Shown: positions 14,102 through 23,981 of the stretch, piece by piece | Layout of the letters: each line of letters begins with the position of its first letter | How positions within the stretch are numbered: the stretch's first letter is position 1 | Origin: DATKMG01 sp035541995 | GTDB taxonomy: Bacteria > Acidobacteriota > Terriglobia > Versatilivoradales > Versatilivoraceae | NCBI GenBank assembly: GCA_035541995.1 | Contig: DATKMG010000016.1 | Span: forward strand, 1-27,967 | Length of the DNA stretch: 27,967 nt | Direction of reading: 5' to 3' | Translations under genes and position numbers: made by a program | Notes under the pieces: model-generated | Told to the model about the DNA's origin: nothing | The model's input: only the letters and a program-made list of their open reading frames with translations | Databases searched by the model: none

Positions 14102-17100
14102 TCATGCCTCTGAACGGTGTGGCTCGATCTCGCCTCGATTGAGGATGCGTATGCGGGTCCACCAGTGCTGGAGGCGGTCAAAATAGAGATAAACGACCGG
14201 CGTTGTGTATAGCGTCAGCAACTGGCTCATGACCAGCCCTCCGATGATCGCAATCCCCAGCGGGCGGCGGAGCTCCGACCCTGTGCCGGTGCCAAGGGCC
14301 AACGGCAAAGCCCCCAGCATGGCCGCCATCGTAGTCATCAGGATTGGCCGGAAACGCAACAGGCTAGCCTCGTAGATCGAGTCCCGTGAGTTCTTACCTT
14401 CGTTCCGCTCAGCGGCAATTGCGAAGTCCACCATCAGAATACCGTTCTTCTTGACGAGGCCAATGAGCAGTATGATTCCAATGATGGCAATGATGCTCAG
14501 TTCGGTCCGGGTCAGCAGGAGCGCCAGCAGGGCGCCCACACCCGCTGAAGGGAGTGTGGAAAGAATGGTGACGGGATGAACGTAGCTCTCATAGAGGATG
14601 CCCAGCACGAGGTAAACGGTTACCAGCGCGGCCGCTATCAGCAGGGGTTCGCTGCCGAGGGAATCCTGATAGGCCTGTGCCGTTCCGGCAAAGCCGGTAT
14701 GGATGGTGGAAGGAAGGCCAATCTCGCTGGCCGCTGAACTAATGGCGTCCACGGCATCCCCCAGTGCCACGCCGGGCTGCAGGTTGAAGGAGATTGTGAC
14801 GGCCGGAAAGAGTCCCTGGTGGCTGACTGTCAGCGGAGCAGTGACAGGGGCATACCGGCTGAAAGCGCTCAGAGGTACTTGGTCTCCCTTGGGAGACCGC
14901 ACATAAATCTGGCTCAGGAATTGCGGGTCTTGCCAGTACTGAGGCGCTGCCTCCATGACCACATGGTACTGATTCAGCGAGCCGAACATAGTTGACACTT
15001 GCCGCTGACCGAAAGCATCGTAGAGCGTGTTGTCGATCAGTTGTGGCGAAATGCCGAACCGGGCGGCCGTCTGGCGATCATACTGGACAAAAGCTTGCAG
15101 GCCCCGGTCCTGCTGATCGCTGTTGACGTCAGCGATGATTGGAATGGCCCGGAGCCGCCGGTACATCCGGGGAGCAAAGTCAGTCAGATCCTGTAAATTG
15201 TCGCCCCGCATCGTGAATTGGTAAAGGGCCCCGCCGAATCGTCCACCCACTCGAACGTCTTGAGACGCTTGCATATAAAGCGAAGCGCCCGGTACCCTGG
15301 CCAGCTTCGGTCGCAATCGGGCAATGATCTGGTCGGCACTGATTTTCCTTTCCGCGGGCGGCTTCAGAGAGATGAACATCCGCGCCGAGTTCAGCTGCCC
15401 TCCAAACAAGAAGCCATTGGCCGTGTCGACAGCCGGGTCGGCTTGGACGATCTTGATCATCTGCAATAGAATCCGGTCCATGGCCTGAAACGAAGTATCC
15501 TGGTCAGCCAGGATCATACCCATCATCCGCCCGTTATCTTGTTGCGGGAAGAACCCCTTGGGGACAGAAACGTAAAGATATATGTTGAGCGCGATAGTGG
15601 CCAACAACACAAACAGCGTAATTGCCGGATAGCGAAGGACTCCGGCGAGCGTTTTCCCGTAAGCTCTTACGACCCGGTTGAACGCTTTTTCACTGGTTCG
15701 GTAAAGCCAGCCATGGGACTCGTGTTCTCTCAGCAGGTGAGCGCACATCATCGGAGTTGCCGTGAGCGAGACTACCATGGAGACCAGGATGGCAATAGCG
15801 AGCGTCACGGCAAACTCGCGGAAAAGTCGGCCCACGATTCCTCCCATCAACAATATGGGAATGAACACCGCCACCAGCGAAATACTGATCGTCAACACCG
15901 TGAAACCGATTTCCTTGGCTCCCTTCAACGCGGCCTGAAACGGATGCAGGCCTTTTTCCAGGTAGCGGGAGATATTTTCGATCACGACAATCGCATCATC
16001 GACGACAAAACCGGTGGAGATGGTAAGCGCCATCAGTGACAAATTGTCGAGGCTGTATCCCAGCAAATACATGACGCCAAAAGTTCCGATGAGCGATACG
16101 GGAACCGCAATGCTGGGGATGAAGGTTGTCCTTACGTTTCTCAGGAAAAAGAAGACGACCAGAATCACCAGCATTACGGAGACAACCAAAGTTTCCTCGA
16201 CATTTTTCACCGAGGCACGAATCGTCAAAGTCTGATCCATGGCCACCCGCGAGTCGATCGATTGCGGAATGGCCGCTTTCAGTTGGGGCAGTGCCGCCCG
16301 AATTCCATCCACAGTGTCGATGATGTTGGCGCCGGGTTGCCGGAAGATCACGAGCATTACCGCAGGCTTGCCATTGGAGTAACCACCGGTGCGAATGTCC
16401 TCCGGGGCGTCTTTTACCTCACCCACATCGGAAATTCGCACCGCCGCCCCGTTGCGGTATGCTACAATCAAGGGTTCATAGCCTTTGGCTTTGAATAGCT
16501 GATCATTGGCCCCCACTTCCCACATGTGGTGGCCATCTGAAAAATGGCCCTTGGGGGTGTTGGCATTGGCACTGTTCAGGATTCCCCGGACTTGCTCCAG
16601 GCCGATGCCGTATTTGTTCAGAGCAGTCGGGTTCAGCTCGACGCGAACACCCGGCAGTGCGCCTCCGCCGACAAATACCTGGCCCACGCCGCTGACCTGC
16701 GCCAGCTTCTGAGCGAGTATTGTCGAAGCGGCATCATATATCTGACTTTTGCCCATCACGTCGGAGGTGAGCGCAAGGATAAAGATCGGAGAATCGGCCG
16801 GATTCACTTTTCGATACGTCGGATTATTGGGCAGGTTAGTGGGCAGGTAGCCGCGTGCCGCGTTAATGGCAGCCTGAACATCGCGCGCCGCGGCGTTAAT
16901 ATCCCGATTCAGGTCAAATTGCAGGGTAATGCCTGTGGAACCGAGACTGCTGGAAGAGGTCATCTCGGTGACCGAAGCGATCCGGCTGAATTGGCGCTCC
17001 AGTGGGGTTGCCACCGACGAGGCCATGGTTTCCGGACTGGCGCCCGGCAAGCCAGCCCCCACAGAGATGGTGGGAAAATCCACCTGGGGCAGGGGAGACA

Positions 17101-17200
17101 CCGGCAGGAGCCGGAAGGCCACCACTCCGGCCAGTGTAATGGCAACCACGAGGAGCGTTGTGCCAATCGGCCGTTGAATGAATGGTTGTGAGATGTTCAT
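14102..17200 (-). CDS. RND multidrug efflux permease (HAE1 family, MdtC-like)
   Basis: The 1032-residue inner-membrane pump has the normal HAE1 length and twelve-helix layout with two large periplasmic loops. It begins MNISQPFIQRPIGTTLL, the classic N-terminal helix. Asp401 and Asp402 (GFVVDDAIVVIENI, TM4) match the proton-relay pair of AcrB Asp407/408, and VKKNGILMVDFA in TM10 carries the partner lysine. It follows the other permease gene after a 3-bp gap, in an operon of adaptor, permease, permease. Two paralogous permeases with one adaptor resemble MdtABC, where B and C form a heterotrimer. I assign the C-like role from gene order only. It should export drugs, bile-like compounds or metals-chelate stress products; no specific substrate can be read from the sequence. 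It is convergent with marR. Confidence 0.93.
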   Translation of the reverse strand: MNISQPFIQRPIGTTLLVVAITLAGVVAFRLLPVSPLPQVDFPTISVGAGLPGASPETMASSVATPLERQFSRIASVTEMTSSSSLGSTGITLQFDLNRDINAAARDVQAAINAARGYLPTNLPNNPTYRKVNPADSPIFILALTSDVMGKSQIYDAASTILAQKLAQVSGVGQVFVGGGALPGVRVELNPTALNKYGIGLEQVRGILNSANANTPKGHFSDGHHMWEVGANDQLFKAKGYEPLIVAYRNGAAVRISDVGEVKDAPEDIRTGGYSNGKPAVMLVIFRQPGANIIDTVDGIRAALPQLKAAIPQSIDSRVAMDQTLTIRASVKNVEETLVVSVMLVILVVFFFLRNVRTTFIPSIAVPVSLIGTFGVMYLLGYSLDNLSLMALTISTGFVVDDAIVVIENISRYLEKGLHPFQAALKGAKEIGFTVLTISISLVAVFIPILLMGGIVGRLFREFAVTLAIAILVSMVVSLTATPMMCAHLLREHESHGWLYRTSEKAFNRVVRAYGKTLAGVLRYPAITLFVLLATIALNIYLYVSVPKGFFPQQDNGRMMGMILADQDTSFQAMDRILLQMIKIVQADPAVDTANGFLFGGQLNSARMFISLKPPAERKISADQIIARLRPKLARVPGASLYMQASQDVRVGGRFGGALYQFTMRGDNLQDLTDFAPRMYRRLRAIPIIADVNSDQQDRGLQAFVQYDRQTAARFGISPQLIDNTLYDAFGQRQVSTMFGSLNQYHVVMEAAPQYWQDPQFLSQIYVRSPKGDQVPLSAFSRYAPVTAPLTVSHQGLFPAVTISFNLQPGVALGDAVDAISSAASEIGLPSTIHTGFAGTAQAYQDSLGSEPLLIAAALVTVYLVLGILYESYVHPVTILSTLPSAGVGALLALLLTRTELSIIAIIGIILLIGLVKKNGILMVDFAIAAERNEGKNSRDSIYEASLLRFRPILMTTMAAMLGALPLALGTGTGSELRRPLGIAIIGGLVMSQLLTLYTTPVVYLYFDRLQHWWTRIRILNRGEIEPHRSEA

Positions 17201-17203
17201 GCC

Positions 17204-20200
17204 TTACTCTGCCGGAACCGGCTCTGAACCAGGGTTGATTGTTCGTTCGCGAGAAAATCGTCTTGCTAGGCGATCGAACCAAAGATAAATGACCGGGGTG
17301 GTATAGAGGGTCAACAATTGGCTGAGGAGAAGCCCGCCGACCATGGTGATGCCCAGAGGCCGGCGTAATTCAGAGCCGGTGCCGGTGCCCAATGCCAGGG
17401 GTACGCCGGCCAGCAGCGCCGCCATCGTCGTCATCATGATCGGGCGGAAGCGTAGCAGGCAGGCTTGATAGATGGCGTTGACGGGGGTCATCCCCTCCTT
17501 GCGCTCGGCGTCTAAGGCGAAGTCAATCATCATAATGCCGTTCTTCTTCACGATGCCGATCAGCAGGACAATGCCGATCAAGGCGATTACACTGAAGTCG
17601 CTACGGCAGACCATGAGAGAGAGCAATGCGCCCACCCCTGCCGAAGGCAGTGTGGACAGGATAGTCACCGGGTGGATGTAGCTCTCGTACAAGACTCCCA
17701 GGACAATGTAGACGGTAATGATGGCGGCCAGGATCAGCAGAGGTTCGTTGGCCAGCGAGGCCTGAAACGAGGCCGCGGCACCCTGGAAAGCCCCCTGGAT
17801 GCTCGCCGGCATGCCGATGAGCCCATCTTTCACCGCATTCACTGCCTGGATGGCTTCCCCCAACGACGCATTTGGGGCCAAATTGAAGGAAATGGTCACC
17901 ACGGGGAATTGGCCTTGATGGTTCACAGTAATCGGGGCATTCGTTGGTTCCAGACGGGCAAAAGTAGCGAGTGCCACCTGTCCCCCCGTTGGAAATGCCG
18001 AGGAGGAGGCAACTGGCCCCCCTCCGAAGGCACTGCTCGAGGCGATGGTGGATACACTGCTGGATGACGTCGTTGAGGACAGGCTGGAATTGGCGGCCGT
18101 TAACGAACTCGATGGCCCAAATAGCTGGGTTCCCGCCGACCCCCCCGAAACCAATCCGGAGGAGGCATTAAAGCCGGTCCGGATGTACAGATGACGCAAG
18201 TCCAGCGGGTTCCTGAGAAAATCGGGCTGCACTTCCAGAATCACGTGATACTGGTTCAACTGCGTGAAGATAGTAGACACCTGGCGCTGTCCGTAGGCGT
18301 CATACAGCATCTGGTCAATCGAGGAAGCTGTAATTCCGAGACGATAGGCGGTTTCCCGGTCAAACACCAGCCTGGCCTGCAGGCCACCAACCTGGTGATC
18401 ACTGGCCACGTCCCGCAGCTCAGGCCGCTTCTGCAGTTCGGCGATCATTTTGGGGGCCCATTCATTTAACTCGTCTGCGTGGGGATCCTCGAGTGTGTAT
18501 TGGAACTGCGTCCGGCTCACGCGGTCTTCCACTGTGATATCTTGCACCGGCTGCATAAAGAGAGTGATGCCTGGTACGTTGGCCAGCTCCGGCTGCAACC
18601 GGCGGATGATATCACTGGCGCTTATCTTCCGTTCCTCGAGCGGTTTCAAGTTGATGAGAATACGTCCGCTGTTGAGGGTCGTATTAATACCGTCGATCCC
18701 GATGAACGAGGAAAGACTTTCGACGGCAGGATCAGCCAGGATGATCTTAGCCAGTTCCTGTTGCTGGCTGGACATCTTCTGGAATGAGACCGTCTGGGCG
18801 GATTCGGAGACGCCCTGAATGACGCCCGTATCCTGAATGGGGAAGAATCCCTTGGGGATGTAGATATAGAGGACTACCGTCAAAATCAGAGTAGCGATCG
18901 CGACCAACAACGTCGCCGTCTGATGCCGAAGGACCCACTGCAGCGTCTTGTCATAAAAAGCAATGGTGCCACTCCACATGCGTTCCGACTCGCGATAAAA
19001 CCTCCCTTGATCCTCAACGCGCCGGTGCTTCAATATCTTGGAGCACATCATCGGGGTCAGAGTGAGCGACACGACGGCCGAGACCAGTATGGTTACGCTC
19101 AACGTTACCGCAAACTCACGGAAAAGCCGGCCGACGATATCACCCATGAACAACAAGGGAATGAGAACGGCAATCAAAGAAATAGTTAAGGAGACGATCG
19201 TGAAGCCGATTTGTGCAGATCCTTTCAGGGCTGCTTGAAGCGGCGATTCGCCTTCTTCAAGATAGCGGGTAATGTTCTCGATCATCACGATCGCGTCATC
19301 GACGACGAAGCCGGTTGAAATGGTCAGAGCCATTAAGCTCAAGTTATTCAAGCTGTAACCCAGCATGTACATCACGCCGAAGGTGCCAACCAAAGACAGC
19401 GGGACGGCGATACTGGGGATGACAGTAGCGGAAAAGTTGCGCAGGAAAAGGAAGATCACCATCACGACCAACGCCACTGTCAGCATCAGTTCAAATTGCA
19501 CATCTTTCACCGATGCCCGGATGGTGATGGTCCTATCCGTTAAGATGTTGACCCGCACCGACGACGGCATCGAGCGGGTGAGTTGCGGCAGTAGCGCCTT
19601 GATGCGATCGACCACGGTAATAATGTTGGCCCCCGGTTGCCGCTGAATGTTGACTATGACGGCGGGCACTTCGTTCATCCAGGCCGCCTGGCGGATGTTC
19701 TCGACGTCGTCGGTGACTGTGGCCACATCGGTCAGCTTCACCGGGGAACCGTTCCGGTAGGCGATGATGAGCGGAGAATAGTCACGGCTCGAAAGCAACT
19801 GGTCATTGGCGCCAATCTGGTACGACTGATGCAGACCGTCAAAATTGCCTTTGGCCTGGTTGACGTTGGCAGCCACAATAGTACTGCGGAGGTCTTCGAG
19901 GTTGAGGCCGTAAGAGGCCAGTACTGTGGGGTTCGCTCGAATCCGGACTGCCGGCTTCTGTCCACCGCTAATGCTGACCAAGCCGACTCCCGGCAGCTGC
20001 GAGATCTTAGGCGCCAGCCTGGTGTCGGCCAGGTCTTCAACCTTGGAAAGCGGAAGTTCCTGCGATGTCAGTGCCAATGTCAGGATGGGGGCATCGGCCG
20101 GATTGCTCTTGCTGTAGATGGGGGGTGTTGGGAGGTCCGGGGGGAGATAGGTTCCGGAAGCATTAATGGACTGTTGCACTTCCTGTTCGGCCACATCGAT

Positions 20201-20500
20201 GTTCAAGCTAAGATTGAATTGCAGCGTGATGACCGAGCAACCGTCTGAACTGGTAGAGGTCATCTGCTGAAGCCCCGGTACCTGGCCAAATTGCCGCTCC
20301 AGTGGAGCGGTGACCGAAGACGCCATCACCTCCGGACTGGCACCCGGATAAAACGTGATCACCTGGATCGTGGGGTAGTCTACCTCCGGTAGGGCCGATA
20401 CCGGCAATTGCTTGTAGGCCACCGCGCCTGCCAGTAGAATTCCCACCATCAACAGGGACGTTCCTACGGGCCGCAAAATGAACGTCCGTGAGGGGTTCAT
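17204..20500 (-). CDS. RND multidrug efflux permease (HAE1 family, MdtB-like) with Ser-rich insertion
   Basis: The 1098-residue permease is about 60 residues longer than usual. The TM4 proton-relay pair Asp401/Asp402 (GFVVDDAIVMIENI) and the TM10 lysine segment VKKNGIMMIDFA are intact, so it should be active. The extra length is a Ser/Ala/Gly/Thr-rich stretch at about 775-840 in the second periplasmic loop, near the YIRT segment before ATFARLEP. There AcrB-type proteins have a short turn in the porter/docking region. The start overlaps the adaptor gene's stop by four bases (ATGA), with GGAGGGG just upstream, so the genes are translationally coupled. With the downstream paralogue it probably forms a mixed trimer, as MdtB and MdtC do. 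Confidence 0.93.
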   Translation of the reverse strand: MNPSRTFILRPVGTSLLMVGILLAGAVAYKQLPVSALPEVDYPTIQVITFYPGASPEVMASSVTAPLERQFGQVPGLQQMTSTSSDGCSVITLQFNLSLNIDVAEQEVQQSINASGTYLPPDLPTPPIYSKSNPADAPILTLALTSQELPLSKVEDLADTRLAPKISQLPGVGLVSISGGQKPAVRIRANPTVLASYGLNLEDLRSTIVAANVNQAKGNFDGLHQSYQIGANDQLLSSRDYSPLIIAYRNGSPVKLTDVATVTDDVENIRQAAWMNEVPAVIVNIQRQPGANIITVVDRIKALLPQLTRSMPSSVRVNILTDRTITIRASVKDVQFELMLTVALVVMVIFLFLRNFSATVIPSIAVPLSLVGTFGVMYMLGYSLNNLSLMALTISTGFVVDDAIVMIENITRYLEEGESPLQAALKGSAQIGFTIVSLTISLIAVLIPLLFMGDIVGRLFREFAVTLSVTILVSAVVSLTLTPMMCSKILKHRRVEDQGRFYRESERMWSGTIAFYDKTLQWVLRHQTATLLVAIATLILTVVLYIYIPKGFFPIQDTGVIQGVSESAQTVSFQKMSSQQQELAKIILADPAVESLSSFIGIDGINTTLNSGRILINLKPLEERKISASDIIRRLQPELANVPGITLFMQPVQDITVEDRVSRTQFQYTLEDPHADELNEWAPKMIAELQKRPELRDVASDHQVGGLQARLVFDRETAYRLGITASSIDQMLYDAYGQRQVSTIFTQLNQYHVILEVQPDFLRNPLDLRHLYIRTGFNASSGLVSGGSAGTQLFGPSSSLTAANSSLSSTTSSSSVSTIASSSAFGGGPVASSSAFPTGGQVALATFARLEPTNAPITVNHQGQFPVVTISFNLAPNASLGEAIQAVNAVKDGLIGMPASIQGAFQGAAASFQASLANEPLLILAAIITVYIVLGVLYESYIHPVTILSTLPSAGVGALLSLMVCRSDFSVIALIGIVLLIGIVKKNGIMMIDFALDAERKEGMTPVNAIYQACLLRFRPIMMTTMAALLAGVPLALGTGTGSELRRPLGITMVGGLLLSQLLTLYTTPVIYLWFDRLARRFSRERTINPGSEPVPAE

Positions 20501-21762
20501 TCACTTCCCCTCCGGCTCTTCTCGTCGCCAATTTGGGCGGTCACTTTGGCTCCCTCCTGCAGCTTGTCCACACCGGTCATGACCAGAACCTCGCCCGGAC
20601 TCAGGCCGGCTGTGATTTCCGCCTCATCACCCTCTGTTGTCCCGACCGTTACCGGTTTCACGGCAACGGTTGAGTCGGGCTTCACCACATAGACGTAAGT
20701 CATTTGCGAGTTGCGCTGAATCACAGCGGTGGGGGCGAGAGTCACCTCGCGCTTCTCCTCTACCAGCAAGCGCACATTGACAAACTGGTTCGGGAACAAG
20801 ACATTGTTCGAATTATCGAATGTGGCCCGCAGACGGAGCATGCCTGTGCTGGGGTCGATCTGATTGTCGATCGTCGTCAACCAGCCTGTTGCCAGCTTCG
20901 CCGCCTTGCTTTTGTCGTAGGCGTCCACCTTCAACCGATGGCCGGCCCTGAGTCTCTGGCGGACGATGGGGAGTTGATCTTCGCCGAGGGTGAAGATCAC
21001 GCTGATGGGCTGAATCTGGGTAATAACCAAGAGTGCATTTGAATCGTTGGCATGTACGATGTTCCCAGGATCCACCAGGCGCAGACCCACCTGGCCAGTG
21101 ATGGGGGCCGTGATCTGACAATAAACGAGATTCAGCTTGGCGTCGTCAATTTGCCCCTGGTCAGTTTTCAAGGCCCCTTCATATTGCGAGACTAGCGCCT
21201 TTTGTGTTGCCAGTTGTTGCTCCGGTACCGCCTCCTGAGCCAACAAGGTTTGATAGCGGTCCAAGTCGATCCGAGCATTACTGAGGAGTGCCTGGTCTTT
21301 GATGAATTGGCCTTCGGCCTGAGTCAACTGAACCTGGTAAGGCCGCGGGTCAATTTCCACCAAAAGGTCACCCTCGTGGACAAGGTCGCCCTCCTTGTAA
21401 TGAATCTTCATCATCTGCCCATCAACCCGGCTCTTTACCGCGACCGTGTAAATTGGAGTCACCGTGCCCAGGGCGGGGAAATAAACACCTATGGTGCCCC
21501 TCTGTGCTCTGGCTGCGACCACCGGAATGGCACCAAAGCCTCTGGCTCTCGCACTTGCAGTTTCCGAAGGGCTTCCCCCTACCTTCCCCTCGTTCTTTTT
21601 CATGTTCTTATTGAGAAAAAAGACAGCACAAGCAAGCAGAACAAGCGTCAACAACCAGACCCAGCGCCGGTGAGGCCGAGGTGTTTTCACGTCCGGCACA
21701 TCCTTTGAAAGAGGTACGTCTTCGAGGACGGAAGTAGAGTGCTTCTGATCCATAGGATTCAT
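20497..21762 (-). CDS. RND periplasmic adaptor (membrane fusion protein, MdtA-like)
   Basis: This 421-residue protein has a cytoplasmic polar N-terminus, one membrane helix at 34-50 and then the adaptor fold. A lipoyl/barrel-sandwich half is seen at VDGQMMKIHYKEGDLVHEGD. A coiled-coil hairpin covers about 150-205. The second lipoyl half is AKLNLVYCQITAPITGQVG. Beta-barrel and membrane-proximal domains follow, with TLAPTAVIQRN and LSPGEVLVMTGVDKLQEG. The adaptor joins the RND pump to the outer-membrane channel encoded divergently at 22367. It is the first gene of the minus-strand efflux operon. The start is not certain: ATGs at 21762 and 21753 both have weak ribosome sites. Confidence 0.92.
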   Translation of the reverse strand: MNPMDQKHSTSVLEDVPLSKDVPDVKTPRPHRRWVWLLTLVLLACAVFFLNKNMKKNEGKVGGSPSETASARARGFGAIPVVAARAQRGTIGVYFPALGTVTPIYTVAVKSRVDGQMMKIHYKEGDLVHEGDLLVEIDPRPYQVQLTQAEGQFIKDQALLSNARIDLDRYQTLLAQEAVPEQQLATQKALVSQYEGALKTDQGQIDDAKLNLVYCQITAPITGQVGLRLVDPGNIVHANDSNALLVITQIQPISVIFTLGEDQLPIVRQRLRAGHRLKVDAYDKSKAAKLATGWLTTIDNQIDPSTGMLRLRATFDNSNNVLFPNQFVNVRLLVEEKREVTLAPTAVIQRNSQMTYVYVVKPDSTVAVKPVTVGTTEGDEAEITAGLSPGEVLVMTGVDKLQEGAKVTAQIGDEKSRRGSE

Positions 21763-21931
21763 TTACTTTCGAGCTAATTGAGGTTTTGACATAACTATCC
21801 CCACGAGCAGAAATCCAGCCAAAGAGATGGACGTGTCCGGACGGGGTTAGGTTTCGTCAAGTTACGATTTGGCTGACCGTCTGAAGGCGTCTTTCGGGGC
21901 GAGGGTATCATGTAGGAACTCTCACTTAAAG

Positions 21932-21960
21932 AATCTACCATAGCCCATTGGAATGGTCAA
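21932..21960 (-). promoter_or_regulatory. Candidate promoter for the RND efflux operon
   Basis: On the minus strand TTGACC (21960-21955, 5/6) and TAGATT (21937-21932, 4/6) are 17 bases apart. The transcript would carry a leader of about 160 bases before the adaptor gene. Confidence 0.4.
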
Positions 21961-22313
21961 CGAGGGGCACAATCAAGATAGCAGGCAGAAAGAGTTATGG
22001 GAGCAACGGTCCTGTGGGCAGGAACCGTCCTGCGGCGCCTGTCCCTGCAGTTTGGATATTCTTGCGGCCGTATCGCGGTTGCTTGACTTTAGGCCGGTCT
22101 CAATTCAGACGGCCGCTCCGGGGCCCCAGACCGCAACCGCTCTGCGGGAATCGGCGAAATCCGCGGAATACAAAGAAAGCACTTGGCTAAATGATCTTGG
22201 GCAACGTAGCATAGCAGGGGGGGGACTTGATTTCCGGGAGTGCTATTCTCCGGCAAAGCCAACTCAGTTTGGCTGAGGCTGCATCTCAGACATGATTGCT
22301 CAACGAGGCTATC

Positions 22314-22342
22314 TTGACCGATATGAGTAATGCGGTTAATTT
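22314..22342 (+). promoter_or_regulatory. Candidate promoter for the outer-membrane channel gene
   Basis: TTGACC (22314-22319) is followed after 17 bases by a weak TAATTT (22337-22342). The start of transcription would fall near 22349, just before the ribosome site at 22356. TTGACCG and CGGTTAA flank a 12-base centre as an imperfect inverted repeat, a possible operator. Confidence 0.3.
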
Positions 22343-22366
22343 GGAATCGTGAAACGGAGAGGAACG

Positions 22367-23917
22367 ATGAGGGGTCTTAAAAGTGTGATCGCCGTCTGCA
22401 TAAAGCACCAGCTTGGTTGTGTGGCAGGAATCCTGGCTCTCCTGATTCTTATGAACGCATGTATGGTTGGCCCCAAGTACACTAAGCCGGTAGCAGAGGT
22501 ACCCCCCGCCTACAAGGAACAGCCCCCCGGACCATCCACTGGTGAATGGAAACAGGCCCAGCCAAGCGACCAGCAATCGAAGGGCAAATGGTGGGAGATT
22601 TACAGCGATTCGCAACTCAATGCACTGGAGGAACGCGTCAGCGTTTCCAATCAGAACTTGAAGGTCTCTGAGGCACTGTTCCGACAGGCCCGTGCGGTGG
22701 TTCGTGCCAATCGGTCAGGGTATTACCCGACCGTGAGTGGGACGGTTTCCATAACGGCTTCCCATCCTTCTGCGAACCGGTCTCTTACGACGGCGGCCAG
22801 TAGCCCCACATTCGGTGACTACCTCTTGTCTGCTGACATGTCTTACGAGCTGGATGTCTGGGGAAGGATTCACCGCCTGGTGGAAGGAAGCGTAGCCAAT
22901 GCCCAGGCCAGCGATGCCGATCTTGAGACCATTCGCTTGAGTATCCAGTCCGAACTGGCGACCGACTATTTCCAATTGCGTGCTTTTGACTCCGAGAGAC
23001 AACTGTTGGACTCGACCGTAACGGCCTACACGAAGGCGCTGGAACTCACCACGAACCGTTACAAGGGTGGAGTTGCTTCGAAGGTAGAGGTTGCCCAGGC
23101 AGAAACTCAACTGGAGACGACACGGGCCGAAGCGATTGATGTCGGGGTCCAGCGCGCCCAGTTGGAACATGCGATCGCACTGCTGGTTGGTGCGCCCGCA
23201 TCCACCTTTTCAATTCCGCCCCAGCCCCTCACAGTTTCTCCCCCGAAGATTCCTGCCGGCTTGCCCTCTGAACTCCTGGAACGTCGTCCCGACATTGCCG
23301 CCGCCGAACGCAGGGTTGCCGCAGCCAACGCACAAATCGGCATCGCAAAAGCCGCCTACTATCCGGTGTTGAGCATTGCAGCCTCGGTCGGTTTTGAGAC
23401 CACTCAGATCAGCAATTGGTTCTCTTGGCCCAGCCACCTTTGGGCTGTTGGGCCCGCACTGGCCCAAACCTTGTTCGATGCGGGACGAAGGCGCGCAGTG
23501 TCAGACCAGGCCCAAGCGGCTTATGATGCGACGGTTGGGACCTATCGCCAAAGCGTGCTTACCGCGTTTCAGGAGGTGGAAGATAATCTGGCCGCGCTGC
23601 GCATCCTTGGAGAGGAAGCCGGGGTCCAAGACTCTGCCGTCAAGGCATCCGAACGATCCCTCGAATTGTCTATGAATCGGTACAAGGGAGGAGTAGTCAG
23701 CTATCTCGAAGTGACCACCGCCCAAAGTGCGGCGCTGACAAATGAAAGGACGGCAGTGGACATTCTGGGTCGCGAAATGGTTGCCAGTGTGCTTCTGGTC
23801 AAGGCCCTGGGCGGAGGATGGGACGCCTCGAGCTTGCCCTCGACCCAGGAGATCGAATCTTCAGTGCCGAAGGCGAGCACGAACGCAATCGCCGCCGCCG
23901 AGCGCAAGATTGATTAG
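22367..23917 (+). CDS. Outer-membrane efflux lipoprotein, NodT/OprM (TolC) family
   Basis: I choose the ATG at 22367 because GGAGAGG (22356-22362) lies four bases upstream; an in-frame GTG at 22349 lacks a ribosome site. The 516-residue protein starts with a lipoprotein signal ending in LMNAC followed by MVGPKYTKPVAEVP, the hallmark N-terminus of the NodT family. Two internally repeated outer-membrane-efflux domains follow. Matching segments are LELTTNRYKGGVASKVEVAQAETQ in the first half and LELSMNRYKGGVVSYLEVTTAQ in the second, plus LLERRPDIAAAERRVAAANAQIG between them. It forms the trimeric channel and periplasmic tunnel for the RND pump encoded on the other strand, with which it is divergently arranged. 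Confidence 0.93.
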   Translation: MRGLKSVIAVCIKHQLGCVAGILALLILMNACMVGPKYTKPVAEVPPAYKEQPPGPSTGEWKQAQPSDQQSKGKWWEIYSDSQLNALEERVSVSNQNLKVSEALFRQARAVVRANRSGYYPTVSGTVSITASHPSANRSLTTAASSPTFGDYLLSADMSYELDVWGRIHRLVEGSVANAQASDADLETIRLSIQSELATDYFQLRAFDSERQLLDSTVTAYTKALELTTNRYKGGVASKVEVAQAETQLETTRAEAIDVGVQRAQLEHAIALLVGAPASTFSIPPQPLTVSPPKIPAGLPSELLERRPDIAAAERRVAAANAQIGIAKAAYYPVLSIAASVGFETTQISNWFSWPSHLWAVGPALAQTLFDAGRRRAVSDQAQAAYDATVGTYRQSVLTAFQEVEDNLAALRILGEEAGVQDSAVKASERSLELSMNRYKGGVVSYLEVTTAQSAALTNERTAVDILGREMVASVLLVKALGGGWDASSLPSTQEIESSVPKASTNAIAAAERKID

Positions 23918-23924
23918 CGAGGAT

Positions 23925-23957
23925 TTTTCACCACAAAGACGCCAAGGCACCGAGACG
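23925..23957. repeat. Fragment resembling a widespread intergenic repeat
   Basis: Between the convergent channel and HDOD-GGDEF genes lies TTTTTCACCACAAAGACGCC and the following AAGGCACCGAGAC. Sequences of the type ACCACAAAGACACCAAGACACCAAGA recur in intergenic DNA of many environmental bacteria. The assignment rests on recall of that pattern, as only one copy is in view. Confidence 0.45.
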
Positions 23958-23981
23958 GACCCGGGTGAGTCATGTAGGGGC

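Larger units (their letters stand above)
21763..22366. other. 604-bp divergent region between the adaptor gene and the outer-membrane channel gene
   Basis: The region holds promoter candidates for both directions (21932-21960 minus, 22314-22342 plus). A plus-strand frame at 21953-22276 is cysteine-rich at one spot, lacks a clear ribosome site and shows no family feature, so I do not call it. A G8 run lies near 22219-22226. No regulator gene is present, so the efflux system is controlled from elsewhere or by a trans factor binding here. Confidence 0.55.

Noticed and set aside
21953..22276. Possible small protein of 107 residues in the divergent efflux region
   Set aside because: No convincing ribosome site, no family feature, and it covers likely promoter DNA.
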